Shown here one piece after another: positions 30,900 to 44,032 of a DNA stretch of 64,000 nt. Origin of the DNA: Gnetum montanum. Taxonomy: Eukaryota > Streptophyta > Gnetopsida > Gnetales > Gnetaceae. Positions within the stretch are counted from its first letter, which is position 1, and the number at the start of each line of letters is the position of its first letter. The position numbers and the translations under genes are program-made. Below the pieces are notes generated by a model, which did not search any database, was not told the origin of the DNA, and was given only the letters and a program-made list of their open reading frames with translations. Where the stretch lies: the NCBI GenBank assembly GCA_015680685.1, contig MNCI01020108.1:507995-571994 (forward strand), read 5' to 3'.

Positions 30900-33800
30900 T
30901 AACTGACTAATTGATTGAGTGCCACATTAAAAAGTTATATTTGAGTAGGTGTATTACAAAATGATAAATCGAACCTTAATAGACATAAAAAATTTACAAG
31001 TCTTTAAAATTCTTCAATGTTAGGTATTCAAGTGATCCTTAGTAGTGGTAGTTTCTCCTACAATTAATCTGCTACTATTTCTTCTATCTTCATGCAAAAG
31101 TACTACAGGACTACTCTTAGTTTCTCCTTATTGGTCCACATATCATTAAGTATTCAAGCAAGGTTGAAGAGGTTGGATGTTGGAGGCACTTCTCATGGAC
31201 ATAAGAACTTTAACAATATTTTATTGACTTGGACAAGCCAAGCTATAAATTTAGTACATTTCATGTTGAATGATTTTACTTGTTTCTTTACATCCTATTA
31301 GTTTGTCATTCATTTTTCCATGTTCTTAGTGACATCTTATTAACTTGTGAACTTTGCCTTGAGAACTTCTACCTCGATACTAGCAATGTGTATCTTTTTC
31401 TTGGACTTGTTATAGAGTTTGTACTCATGTTAGTAGATGGAGAATGTAGTAATGACTTGTTTCTCCAACTCATTTCTTAACCTTCCTACCTATAACTTCA
31501 TGTACTAGGTCATATCTTCAATTTGTAGCTCCTTTATCTTCATTTATGCTTGATTGATTGTAGTGATTCCATTAAGGATAGATTGCTAGTTAGGATCAAG
31601 TACTTGTGAGAGAGCTGTGTTTAGTTTGGTCTTCATCATTCTAATTTCTTTTTCATTAATTTATTTTTGCAAGCTAATATGTACCCTAACATGTTTCTTA
31701 AATTTTTTTTGCTTCCTTTCTTCATTTTACTAGGCTTTGATCTTAATCATAAATTTTTGGTCAAATCACACAAACTTTCTCCATAGAGAGATTCCTAGTT
31801 TCTCTATCTAGTTTGTTAGGTTCATCCTTGTAAATTATTCCTAAATATGACTAAATATTTCTTCTCACTATTCATTTTTTTCTACCTTAATCAATCTTCA
31901 ATTTTCTACAGTAAGTTTTTTATTCTCTTTCTTCAACATGATGATGGTTTTTTCAAATCCATGTGACTTTACATTAGTCATAGATGCATTCCATGGGGCT
32001 TTATTCCTTTCTTCTTCTAACCAATTCTATATAATTATAAGATGGTTGGTCATATTAATTTAAATTGGATAAATAATTCAATAGGAAGAAACTATGTGGC
32101 ATCTTGAAGTTGAGCATAGAGTTAGAATATCTTATCTTATAGTTTCTAGACTTCCAACTTAGCATGTTGTAGGTAAACTTTAAATAGAACCAACTTTAAC
32201 TTTGTTGAAATGAACTTAGATTGTATTACTATAATATATTTGAGGATCTCAAAGATATCTTGCATCATTTTCTTGTTTATAATAGTCTATTAAGTGCATT
32301 CCAAATGTTTCTCAGCTATTATGCATTATTCTTCTCTTCTTCTAGCTTCTTCAAATACATGAATGTCTTGTACTATAGTAAATTCTATGGCAAGTATAGT
32401 GGAAATATCCAAGGCTTTACTAATATGGTCTATTAACAACTTAGTAGCATATTAGTCTCCTTCATGGGGTAGTAACAAAATTGTGGCCTCATCTCCAAAT
32501 TCTATGACAACTTGAAATGTAGTAGCGTTTCTAGAGATCTAGGCTACTGAATCATCTTGTATCGGTTAAGACTTCTAGAATAACTCCTAGGTCATCTCTT
32601 ATAATCTAAAACATTCTTGTCAAGTCTCATGTTCTCTAACTCATGCAGATGACGTATTACTAGCTGATACACCCCAAGATCTATAGTTAATGCTTGAGTA
32701 GTTTGAGTGTTGTAGGTTTTAGCACCAATAGTTCTTATTACTAGAATTATGGTTGTTGGCATTGATGTAACTACTACTAGAGAAGTATGAGTTGTTGCTA
32801 CCTATATACTTAAAGGACTTTCCAATTGATCTTTTCTTGTCAGTAATGACTTAGTCAATTTGGAGTAGGAAGGATTTCACACATGCCTAATCATGTCATT
32901 GGTATATTTAGCAAAAATTATGTACTTACATAATTTCTAAATTAGGTAGGAAAATTACAATATCTTCTTTTCTAATTCACTCTTATAGAACCTCCATTTT
33001 TTTCCATGAAGATAAGATAAATAATGTTTCTTGAATACCTTTCACTAAGGATGGTACATCCACTAGTTGCACAAGTTAAGATTCTATTAAGGTGCATTGT
33101 GTTATAAAGATTATAAATTTCAATTTTGAAATATATTTTCTTTGCCAATGTGAGGAACTTATAATATTTCTTGTTGTTATCATATTCTCTCTCCATCTAT
33201 AAGCTCCTAGTCTCCATATCTAAGTGGGTTGAGATTGAAACAATCTTCATTTTAAGATGGAGAATTCCCAACACAATAACAATAGCTTTAACGATGTAAG
33301 AAATAGAGATTCTTTTTATCTTAATAGTTGAATTAGCCTATCAACTATGCCAATGTTGATAGGTTTCACCAAGAAACCATTCTTTATTAGTTATAAAAAG
33401 AGGCCACAAAGGGAATGCCTACAACTATTCTCAAACTTCTTGAAATGCAAAGTCTACAAAGGACATGAAGTTGAGTTCAACTAATACATTGAACATCATA
33501 TTTGTGTTGTTGATAACTAACACACACTCCTTAGAGAGTGTGATGTTTCTTCCTACATAATGCATGAGTGTTATTGGTACTTTTCTTTATGTTGACTATT
33601 ATGTAGACTAGTGCATAGATGTAGATTGCATCTCTTATTCTTCTTAGCCTTACTCACTGGCTTATGATTATTGTAGTTGATGTCTCTTGCACTCATGTCC
33701 TCTTTTGCATTTATCTCTTGGCCTCTTTCCCCTTGGCTACAAGGATCCTCTAACTTTAAAAATACATTTCAACACCATCTACAATAACTGAGGATCAATA

Positions 33801-33900
33801 GTTAACTTTCAAAATTTTTTCATAATGATCTTAATCCTTTTTGATACTTTGATTTTGATCAAAATTTGAAAAAAAAAGATATAGCATTAACATGGTAAAG
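30900..33900 (-). pseudogene. Decayed coding-like tract of unknown type between D pol and 3' LTR
   Basis: Minus-strand frames give fragments with coiled-coil character (KTKLNTALSQVLDPN, KIKELQIEDM, VGRLRNELEKQV near 31650-31440) and others such as GVYQLVIRHLHELENMRLDK near 32690 and an open 74-codon block at 32972-33196. I do not recognise the family. A and E have nothing comparable at this place, so this is probably an extra insertion. Stops and frame shifts are frequent. Plus-strand open frames here are no longer than expected by chance. Confidence 0.35.
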
Positions 33901-34347
33901 CAATTGGGAAATATCATTTCTTATGTCCTAAGGTAACTAAATTATCAAATTATTAATTAAATTTTATTGTTTCTAATGTTGGATATCTTATCACGTTCAA
34001 AAAATAAGGCATAGTAAAATTTTCAAATTGTACTCTAGTATCCCACATAACATAGAGCTCAACTCCAAAAATTAAAATGTTTTTGAACAAATGAAATTAG
34101 ACTTTTAAATTGTAAGATATCATACTTGTAAGGCGTTGGGCTTTAGAAACAATAAGAACTCCCTTTACATTTAAATTGAAATGTAAACTAATGGAGGTGC
34201 ATTAGTATATATAGGAAAATTTAAGGATGATATCATAGATATGACATTGTAGCTACAATTTCACCGACCATGAGATATCATAGCTAGGATATTATTGATA
34301 AAAAATTCTCTATTTTTTCTTATATTTAGCCCAAAATTTCATCATTT
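33900..34347 (-). repeat. Possible LTR fragment in minus orientation
   Basis: A TATA-like box (complement of agtatatatagg near 34204) is followed on the plus-strand map by a palindrome cluster at 34227-34310. It includes GATATC hexamers and the perfect 12-mer TTGTAGCTACAA (34247-34258). It ends near ttcatca at 34347. Arrangement and end resemble the family LTRs, but the left end cannot be defined. Confidence 0.4.
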
Positions 34348-34539
34348 TATACATCTAATAAGTCCTAGGGCTTCTTAAGGTTCACTTAGCCTAAGTGTGA
34401 GTCCTACTTATATTTGAAATATTTGAAATAATTAAACATAGGTTTTTTAAAGCTCAAATTAGATTAAAATTAGGAAGATTAAGAAGAAAATATGAAATTT
34501 CAATTAAATTTTAACAAAATATGATAAGAATTAGGTTTA

Positions 34540-36010
34540 GCAATGTTTCGTGAAGGTAGAGAAATTGGTCACGATGTTTTGAAGAGCATGGGGTTGATTC
34601 TTGTGAATGATTTCCAATAGTTATTCAAGTATATCCTCATCAAATTAGGCTCATGTCATTAACGCCCTTGTATAAGCCTTCCTATAAATGTTTGTGGGAA
34701 CCCTAGGAATTAAATGTGGATAACATATTTTTTCCAACACACATGCAACTTCCAAAGTTGAAATCTTATACTACACTAAACAATATCATCAAATGCATAA
34801 TTGTAACATGCCAGTAAGATAGAATGGAGTTAGAAGAAATTGGAGAATTAGAACAAGATGTTTCTTAACATTATCTTAGTGGATTTCACATGTAATATGT
34901 GATTAAAATAATCAATACATGTTTATTAGGATTCCAAACCAAGTTTGATCACTTACCATTAACATCACAATGCATCATCCTAGGCTCACAACCATGAGAC
35001 AACTAGTCATCATAGGAAAATAACAACACTTAACAAAGAAAAATTGAAAATTTTCTGTTAGAGTTATTGAAAAAATTAATTAATCATTGATGTTTAAGTT
35101 ATGGACCTAAACCATTAGCTAGAGGAGCATCTTTAGGCAAGGATCACATGTCTTTATAGTCTCATAACCAATGCTGATCCTATCAGAGGAGAATCTTCAA
35201 CCATGGATCACATGTTTCTAGTCACATGGTGGAATTAGTCCAAGGGATCACGAAGCATAGATCACATGCCTTTCTAGTGACATATCAAGGAAATAATTAG
35301 TTTCAAATAATATTTTTCAAAGAAAATTATAACATGAGTGGTAGTGTAACAATGTGAGCTCTGTGGGATCCACAATGGAAGTTCATGAAATCAAGAAATC
35401 CCTTTGATGTTATATACTTATTCAAGCTTCTTGATTATTAATTCTTTCATTAAGATCTAATGATCATAGGTTAATTTTTATTTGTAATGTAATAAGGAGC
35501 ACATTATTTTCATGGCAAGGAACTCTTTTATTAATGGAAATGTAGTGATGCATGTTGTGATGTTACTATCATACACACTTCTTGAATCATTTACTAGCAT
35601 AAAAGAAAACTCCCATAAACAAACTTGTTTCCTACATATAATTTGTAACTTTATTAACAAAAATATTCTAAAATATCTAGAAACATAAGGAAAATAACTC
35701 AAATAAAATAAAAAATTATAGAAGAAATTGCAAATATAAGATATGAAAAATATCCTAAGAAATAGAAAATATAAAATAAATGGAAAAAATAACAAAAAAT
35801 AAAAAATGATTAAAAAATTATAAAACAAGAATGTGTAAAAATCATGTTCACAGGGTCTTATTGAAATGATTATCTTCCATACAAATGAAATTTGTTGAGA
35901 AGATGTGGAAAATGGATTGGATGATAACGTGATGGATGAAGAAAGTAGGGTCATGGATTTCCAAGCTTTCTTAAAGAATTTAATTTGTTGGATGTTGGCT
36001 AGGATCAATT
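34540..36010 (-). other. Post-pol non-coding region of element D
   Basis: Around 34640 the sequence taggctcatgtcattaacgc matches taggctcatgccctttaatg in A (5488). An A/T-rich block at 35640-35830 corresponds to the A-rich block of A at 6490-6630. No conserved ORF is present. Confidence 0.5.
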
Positions 36011-37150
36011 TTTGTGGATTATTTGGGTGGTAAATTTGTAACGCACTAGATCTAAAAGTAGCATGGATGATGTAAGATCCTTCACAAATTGTTTGGAATT
36101 TTGTTTGTTAAGATACATGATTGGAATTATAACAAGTACCTTATCCCCTAATTTAATCTCTACATGTCTAATCCTGGTGTCATACCTTTATTTGGTGTAT
36201 CTCTTATGGACGTCATTTGGCATGAACACTACCATTCTATTTTCATCTTGTAGGTTGAGGTTCATTAATTGTTCTTTTAAAGCTAAACTAAGGTCAAATT
36301 TTAAGTCATATATAGTTGTTAATGTATGAAGTTTTTCTTGAATAAGCAAATTGTGTAATTTCCTAGGCACTAACTTAAAGGGAAAATAGCCTATACGAAG
36401 TTTCTATATGAAGTGATAGGTCCATAGGATATTATTTAGTTTTGTGCTTTAATCTCTCATATATTTTCTAATTGTTCTTGTTAGGATTTTTGATCTTCCT
36501 ATTTTTAACCTCTACTTAACCATTGACTTAAGGGTCATAAGGTATTATAAGTTCATGCTAAAATCCATAGCGTTACGTTAGCTTCTTAAAAGGTAGCATC
36601 CATATAATAGGTATCATTTTCTAAAATGAGTGTCCTAGGCACATCATACCTATTTACCACATGATGCTAGTAGAACTTAGCAACTATAGCTACAGTGTAG
36701 TTTGTTATTATAGAAGCTTCAAGTGATGTAGTAGTTAACAACAACAATAATGATGTAAGACTTTTCATTGGACATCAGCATGATGGAACGTATAAAATAA
36801 ATTCTCCATAGATGAAATGGTTCTAATGAATAAATCCATTATTGTGGTCCATCAAATCTTGTCTTTACCTTGCTATCTTGTTGGCATGATTTACAAGATT
36901 ATGCAAACTAGTGAGCATTCCTAAAGAGAATGGATCAAAAGTATTTAGCCATAAGGATTTTTATGGCTTTACATCTACCTACATAGTAGTTCCTATAAGG
37001 TATTTCATGTGCATCTTAGAGGACTCTTTGTTGGTTCTTATTAGGCACACACTAACGAATCAAGCCATTAGCACATCTTTTGTGAAAATTGCCCTTTATT
37101 TCCATGAACTATTTGGATTAATGTAAGAACCATTACTTCTTACATTTTTT
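36010..37150 (-). pseudogene. Integrase of element D
   Basis: From high to low coordinates: a zinc-domain remnant (KAIKILMAKYF near 36980), then EASIITNYTVAI and VVNRYDVPRTLILENDT near 36700-36640, where the usual SDNGTH has become LENDT. The C-terminal block is at 36188-36370 (LTTIYDLKFDLSLALKEQLM, then DENRMV), homologous to 61973-62240 in G. Confidence 0.75.
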
Positions 37151-37399
37151 TTCTTTAGAAAGGACCTTCCACATTATTAGATGGATGAGATAATTTATGA
37201 GCCATGACTTTCCTATTAAATCTGAAATCATTGTGGCATTTACAAATAAGAATTCATCTAGAAATTAGTCTAAACGGAACACTTCATGAGTCTCATTGTC
37301 TCATTACAACTAAGATAAATGATCAAAAATTACATTTTAATGCCCTTTTTGTCAAACATTGTAAGATGAAATTCTTGCAAGATAATTAGTTATCATATG

Positions 37400-37760
37400 A
37401 CATGAGGGCCAACTGATGGTTTATTAATCAAGAATTATACAACATTATGATTTGTGTGAACATACTTAGGATACTCAAGCACATAATGTCTAAAATTTTT
37501 TATTGCATATACCACTATCGTGAGTTTCTTTTCTTTGGTGGTGTAGTTAATTTGTGCTCTAATGAAGCTTCTACTTATACAATGAATATAGTAAATGTGT
37601 TTTTGGTCATCTAGTTACATAAGTCTGAATCCCAAGATATAGTTGGATGCATTAGTCATTATGTGAAAGGATCTTGATTAATCTAGTATTTGTAAAATGG
37701 GAGTATCTACAAATCATTGTTTTAGAAGCTCAAAGGTCTTCTCATAATCGTTTGGCTAAA
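37400..37760 (-). pseudogene. RNase H of element D
   Basis: Minus-strand reading gives FHIMTNASNYILGFRLM, then IYYIHCISRSF, AQINYTTKEKKLTIVVYAIK and VHTNHNVV. These are the RNase H motifs of Ty3 elements (M-T-D-A-S, Y-T-T-T-E-K-E, T-D-H). Both Asp positions visible here read Asn, each a single G-to-A change. Confidence 0.75.
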
Positions 37761-38720
37761 TGAAGGATACATCCTTCTTAGTAGGCATCACTATTAGCTT
37801 TGCAATCTTGAAATTTTTAATGAGCCTTCTGTAATACCTAGTATGACCAAGAAATGATCTAATATCCTTAACTATTTGTGATGTATAAGTTATGCTTTGA
37901 ATAACCCTAATCTGCTCTAGGTTCAACTTGATCTCTTTCTCTGAAATATGATATTTAAACCAATTTTCTTTTAAATCATTAAGTGGATCTTTTGCTAGTT
38001 GAGCTTGAGATTTGTTTCCATACATGTTTTTAATACCCACTCAAGGAAATCTAAGGCTTTCTTACAATTGGAACTATAGGTGGAAAATTCATCCATAAAT
38101 AACTCTACATCATTGCTAATATATTCTTGGAAGATGCCAAGAATAATTTACTAGAAGGTTGCATGAATATTGTAAAGATCAAATGACATTAGGTTTTATG
38201 TAGAATTCTCCCATAGATTCATGGAGATGGTCTTAGCTTGGCTCTCTAAAGTAATTTGCATCTAATTGTACCTACTATACCCATTTAGAAAACTAAAGTA
38301 TTTATGCCCTATTATGGCATCTAGAACTTGGTCAAAAAATGAGAAAGGGAAATGGCCCTTGAAGATGGCCATGTTTAACAACCTAAAGTCAATAAAAATC
38401 CTTCATTTACTATTCTTTTTTGAAACAATGACAAGTGACCTTATCCACTTATTATCTACAATGAAAAAGATGAATTCTACTCTAGGTAGCATTTCAAGAT
38501 ACTACCTAATAACTTTTTAAATTTTGGAATTTAACTTTTATTAAGGTTGATGGCATGGCTTCGTGTTTAGATCTATGTAGATATGATGCTAGAATATGTG
38601 TGAATAAATTCCTATAATTTCATTATATGACTAAGAAAATTTAATACCCATGCATAGGGAGTAAGAGCTAGCACCTAAAGCCCCCCAGAAAGAAAGCTAG
38701 TTGCAAGAAGAAAAATGCCC
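37756..38720 (-). pseudogene. Reverse transcriptase of element D
   Basis: The C-terminal part (open block 37756-38040) contains VKDIRSFLGHTRYYRRLIKN, the standard RT end of gypsy elements. The catalytic site reads FMDE at 38088-38099 (complement) in place of FMDD, so the second active-site Asp is lost. Upstream blocks are fragmentary. Confidence 0.75.
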
Positions 38721-39599
38721 AAGTGGCTTTCTTTCTACAATAATCAAACTAACATTAACCTATAAAATTAAAACGAAATCAACAATGCCTAGATCTAGCT
38801 TTGAAACAAGTCATTCAATATTAATTTTAAGAATTAAGAGATAATTTTATAAAGAAATAGCCATAGCAAAATATATGTGCAAGATTTATCAGATTAAAAA
38901 AATCAAACTTTTTATTATTCAACCTAAAAAGAAATATTTAATCAAGATCATTTGCACATTTGAAAACCAAAGAAATGATCACAAAAGTAGATAAATTAAT
39001 AAGCTCATATTTGTTCAATCACAATAATATTTTATAATTTCTAGCCACACACAAAAACAAGATCTGAATCACCTAAGGAGAAGTGGTTTGTTGACTTAGT
39101 TGACCATTTTTTAACAACCTTCCAAAAAATTTTCTTCTAGTCCTTAGTGAGGTTGACATTGATAATTAGTAGGTTCCCATTGTTTAGAAATATAGATTTA
39201 AGAGAATCTAGTAATGTCTTTAGTTTAATGGGCTTTGGTTCTATTTTATTTGGGACTTCTAACTTTTCCTAGTTAATGTCTTCTTCTTGTTGATGCCTTT
39301 CTTAGGAAAGTTATCTTCTAACTCATTCCATCTCATTTGATTTGTCCACATAGGTATTTGTGAACTTTTCTATTAGTTGGATGCATATATCGAACTTGTT
39401 TTCTTCATATGTTTTTAACTACTTGATGCCTTCCTACTTTATTATTGTTACATAAGTACATTCTTATTAAAAAAAACTTTTTTCATGTTAAAATGGTTAT
39501 TTATTTGATGTTCCAAATTATATACATATAATTGCATCCTACATTATTATATGTAATACATGAAACTCTCTACTTCTATATGATTCATCATTCATCCTC

Positions 39600-39950
39600 C
39601 TTTGAGATCTTTAAGGATAGGTCTTTGATTTCTAGCTTGGCATTAAAGATGCTAAGCCATGCTCTTCCCATGATTATTGTAAATTCTTCTGTGTTATTTC
39701 TCACATAAATAACTAGAAACTTTTTAGGATATGGCCATTCATTGATGATGTTAACCACATATTTTGCCTACCCTAATGGAACTATGATGGACTAATTAGC
39801 AAGCTCTAGTTTGATATTACATTTCTTCAATGATGGTAGGTTCTAGGCTTTGTACATGTGTTGTAAGTTTAGATTTACCTTGGAATCTATATCCAAAAGA
39901 GATTTTCATAGTAAATTATAGTAATATGCAAATAGTTCAAAGAACTTGTT
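39600..39950 (-). pseudogene. Protease of element D
   Basis: This is homologous at nucleotide level to the protease of A (7140-7310). The segment around tagctctagtttgatattaca encodes the LELA region, and the following part the M-Y-H/K-A-W region. It would be inactive because of stops. Confidence 0.65.
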
Positions 39951-40299
39951 AGATCTCTTCTCTTCTTAGGAACGATTATTACTTTAATCTAGTCATTTAC
40001 TACATGAGTAAGCATGAGAGTTTTGATATTTAAGCTTTGGTTTGAAGATAACACATACTCACTTAAAAGATTTGAATGTGTTAAAGCTAAGGCTAGAGCC
40101 ATAGCTATAACTTTTTACATTTTTTTGAATAGACTAATAGGTCCATCAGCTTCCTCTATAGACATGGGATCCACCCTAAGGAAAGTGCTTCTAAGACTTA
40201 CACTTAGAGCTACTAGCACTATCATATACTTGCATATTCATGACTCTTATTACATTCTTTTGTTGTAATTATGATGAAAACTCACCTTGCATTAGTGGT

Positions 40300-42300
40300 G
40301 ATGATATTAGAGTACATGAAGCATATGAGTATTGAGGGTATTACAAAGATTAGTGGTAAGCATAGGAATGTGATTTAAGTTGTGGAGTAGCGGATCTGTG
40401 ATATTTAGATAAGTAGTAGTATTAAGAAGTATTTGATTCCATTTTTTTAAAAAATAAGGGAAGAATGATGATAATGATGAGAGACAAGTTTCTAGACATA
40501 ATAGCTGAGAAGGTGCTTGAGTAGTGACATCACTTAAAGAGTCAAATTACTAGACATAATAATCATAAGGATCATGTTGCTTATAAGAGTACTAGTGCAT
40601 TGGTGATGATATCCCCTACAACTATGGATTTTTCCACTTCTAGTAATATTGCTTTTGAAGCTAATAAGGAGCCCAACTTGGATAATACTATTTTTTCTAG
40701 TAGAATTGCCTATAATTTCCTTGAGAATAAGGTAATCTTCTTAGTATTTTTTTTTCATGTTAAACTTGGTATTTAAAGCATACACTCTTGATTTCTGCAA
40801 GTGTATTATGATGGGGCAACATCCTTTACAATGTTCATATTGGTACAAATTGTACCCATCATCTTTCTTTGTATTAGAATAAGAAACCCCTTTAATTACA
40901 TTAACTTTTCCTTTTTTCTTGTACATATCTCTTCCTTTCTTCTTTTTCTTAGTCTTTTCTTTTTTCATTTTAACTGCCAATCCTATCTTCTCTTTTACTA
41001 TCTTAAATGTTGTTGTAAATTTTTTATCCACAAAGTTTTACATTTTCTCAAACTTAACTGATATTTATAAAACATATTTTTAAATTGGCAAGGCCTTTTT
41101 TTGAATTAATTCTTCCATCAAATCTTTTTCTTCTTGCATTTCATAGGCATGTACATCCTCTTATGAAGAGATAAATCCTTGTTATACTCTTCTATACTTT
41201 TCCTTTTCTTTATTTATCCTTTCTCTTTGGCCACTTGGTCAATGATTCTTTGGATTCAATTAGCTTGCATTTTTGATAATTTGCCTTGGGCATATACCCA
41301 AACAGTCTCACATATCTTATTATCTTATTTGAAGCTCATCTATGATATGCCTAAGTTTTTCCCATTGAGAGAAGTCATGAACTTTGCATCTATGCAATAG
41401 TGAATAGTATCTATCCAAGGTTGTATTAAGGAACTTATGCTTTCCTTATGTTCATCTTTGATTCTACTTTCTTAAGTTAAACACCATTGAGAAAGTTTAG
41501 TACTTGTTATTCAAGAGCTACATGAGTGTGCTCCATTGATAGATGGAGTTTGGTTCTAAGTATATGTACTAGTTTTTAACTTCTTTGATAAGCATCCTTG
41601 GAAACAACTTGATCTTTCACCATTCATTCTTAATGTTTTGCAAGATTTAGAAATCATAAAAGACCTATCATTCTTGAACATAGCTAAGGATTTCCTATTT
41701 CTTTAACATTAAAGATAGAAGATTGTTGGTGATGAGATATTTTTGACTGGTAATTAGTATCTTCCTTTTCTTATTAAGATGTTAAAGGAATGACAATATG
41801 TTTACCTTAGTAAATTCATGGTAAAATTTGATGAAATGTTCTTATCTATGTTGGACTTCTTTGGGCTTGGGTGTCTTGATCATTTTATCAAGTACTTTAT
41901 ACTTATTTATAGCAACGTCTAGTTCATTTTTCATCATTACAATAGTGAGCAATGATTATTGATGGAGCTACCTTGTTAGGTGGAAATATAATATTGCCTT
42001 GTAGATCCCACCATATTATCTATTCATCCTAGTGAAACATGAAGGTGAATTTTGGATAGTAAGGATTTGAATGATAATAAATGACCTTCACTTGATAGGA
42101 CACATCATCCTCATTATTATGCTTAGTCTTGTCATTACCCCTTTGAGTGTTATCAATAGGTGGTGAATCAATCCTTGAAGAAGCATATATCTTTGATTAT
42201 GATATGTGTTCTTACAAATAATTTTTAACTTTTCTTGAAAGATAAATTCTTAAAAATTTTATTATAATGATTTTGTATAATATAACTTCCTAAACTATCA
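40300..42300 (-). pseudogene. gag of element D
   Basis: The clearest part is the open block 40741-41031, with a Lys-rich segment and NLYQYEHCKGCCPIIIHLQK. It carries the Cys motif of this gag family with His retained, followed by SRVYALNT. Towards 41400-41900 the gag core can be followed by homology to A. Unlike A and G, the Gln codon after HL is intact here (CAG). Confidence 0.7.
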
Positions 42301-42302
42301 AC

Positions 42303-42324
42303 ACCATCCTTGGCAATGATACCA
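42303..42324 (-). promoter_or_regulatory. Primer-binding site, tRNA-Asp type, element D
   Basis: Minus strand TGGTATCATTGCCAAGGATG follows the LTR fragment after one base. It matches the tRNA-Asp site with several C-to-T and G-to-A changes. It superficially resembles an initiator-Met site (TGGTATCA), but the following TTGCC shows its origin. Confidence 0.65.
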
Positions 42325-42325
42325 A

Positions 42326-42436
42326 TAATAATTGGTAAGTATACCCAATGCCCAATCATATGATCCACAAGCATTATGAGTGATTGTATCATAATTAGTA
42401 GATGATTATTAATACAAATGTTGATTAAAGGAAAAT
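42326..42436 (-). repeat. 5' LTR fragment of element D, cut by element F
   Basis: The first 95 bp match 29923-30018. The end TG has decayed to TA (taataattggtaag against tgatgagtggtagg). Beyond 42436 the sequence switches to a plus-strand LTR, so F inserted into this LTR in opposite orientation. Confidence 0.65.
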
Positions 42437-43253
42437 TGTTAGTTATGATATCACAAATATGATATTACATCTATGATGCCATAGCTTTAATACTATTTAA
42501 CATCATGTGATGACATAGATGCAATGTATTTAGGCTTGATATTGACTATAAATAATGCACCCTACCATATTAAATGCATCATTTGATCATAATTGTAGCT
42601 AGAATCTTTTTGAGCACTCATAGAATTATTTGAAGTAATTTTTTGGTATATTTATTTGAGTGAAATGTACTTTGACATATTACATGATTAACAATAAAGA
42701 TTGAGATTATTTCTCTTCATTGTAGCACTCTAACTTAGAATAGATTTTATTTTTTGATGTTATTTTCTTTCTAATGCACTTAACTTAATAATTTATTTTT
42801 CAATACATGATTGACATGGTGAAGTGAGTATGACTAATTTTGAAAATAAACATCTTATCATTTGGTAATCTCAGTAGTACTGTCACTTAGTACACCTAAT
42901 AGTGAGTACTTGATAATCTTAATAACAATTACATGAGTTTAGGATGTGTATGTCATATTGAGAATGGATGTTCATTGTCCTTAGATTATACTAGGATTTA
43001 CTTTACTTCTTAATTAATTTCTATATGGTAATATTATTAATTAGATATGTTACTTAATATCATTATCATTTGGCTTACTTGAGACTAAACCATGTTCTTA
43101 AAACCACAACTAGTCAGAATGGGAAGATAATGATTCATGATCAACTCTTAACTATCTAGAAACCATGCTAGGTCTGTCCACAAACGATCATAAGATTACT
43201 CATAACACTTGTAATTTGTATGATTGGATGTAAGGAACTCTTACCACTCATCA
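42437..43253 (+). repeat. 5' LTR of element F
   Basis: It begins near TGTTAGTTATGATATC and ends CTCATCA. The palindrome region includes CATCTATG and CATAGATG arms (42468-42475, 42514-42521). TATAAATA is at 42547-42554. The latter half aligns with the LTRs of E (ggtaatctcagtagt, gtttaggatgtgtat). Confidence 0.7.
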
Positions 43254-43392
43254 CTAGTTCCATTGCTAAGGATGATGCTAGAATTATAGATTAGTTAATA
43301 TTATAAATATTTTTGGTTAAAAACTTATGATTTACTTTTAAAAAATATTTATATTTTAATAAGTCACACACAGACACACACATAAATCTAAC

Positions 43393-44032
43393 ATGTCTAC
43401 TACTCACAAGATTGATTTCCCACCTACTAATAACATTGTAAGGGGCAATGACAGGATCAACAATATTGATGATGATATAGCCTATTAAATGAAGGTTATT
43501 TACAAGCATTTATATTTCTAATATCTAAAATTATTCTTTCTTTTTGACTAGGATGAATAGATGAGATGGAGTGATTTGTAAGATAACACTGCATTGTTTC
43601 CTACTAGGGTAGCTTAATCAATGCTTACTATTACATTGATGAAGGTTGGATTGAAAGATTTTATAAACAAGTACAAAGTGGTTGATAAAATGCCTAGACC
43701 ATACCATCTCACATAAGCCTAACTCAAAAAAGATCATTTCATGGAAGCTTACCATGAATTCACTATGGGTAAGAACATTACCATCTCATTAACATCTTAG
43801 TTAGAAAAGTATAATATTGATTATTATCAACCACAAAGATCCAATCACTGGAATCATTCTATCTTTAACATTTAAAAAAAAAAATAATCCATGGTTACAG
43901 TCCATCTTGATAGAAAACTAAGAAAGAGATGAAACAAGACCCAACATAAGAAGGGCCTCTAGGCCTAGGTTCTTTAGTAGGCATGAAAGAGATAACCAAA
44001 GAGGTTATGGAAGAACAGCAAGTCAACATGGC
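43393..44032 (+). pseudogene. gag of element F, N-terminal part
   Basis: From the ATG at 43393 the frame aligns with the N-terminal block of the family gag. The segment reading MRWSDL corresponds to LRWRDL in A, and SMLTITLMKVGLKDFINKYK to the ML...ELYAEY block. Stops are common. It ends at 44032, where E inserts, in sequence (gggcctctaggcctagg) that E itself also carries at 45195. Confidence 0.7.

Larger units (their letters stand above)
29923..42436 (-). mobile_element. Element D: Athila/Tat-like retrotransposon with full pol order, decayed
   Basis: On the minus strand a truncated 5' LTR (42326-42436), a tRNA-Asp primer site, gag, protease, RT, RNase H and integrase are recognisable in order down to about 36.0 kb. 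A non-coding region follows, then a 3' LTR at 29923-30809. About 3 kb of extra DNA lies between pol and the 3' LTR compared with A and E. The 5' LTR is broken by element F. Decay is heavy, with stops and frameshifts throughout. Its family is set by gag, LTR ends and primer site. Confidence 0.75.

Noticed and set aside
42303-42324. Initiator tRNA-Met primer site for element D
   Set aside because: TGGTATCA matches by chance after C-to-T changes; the rest (TTGCCAAGGAT) and the family relationship point to tRNA-Asp.
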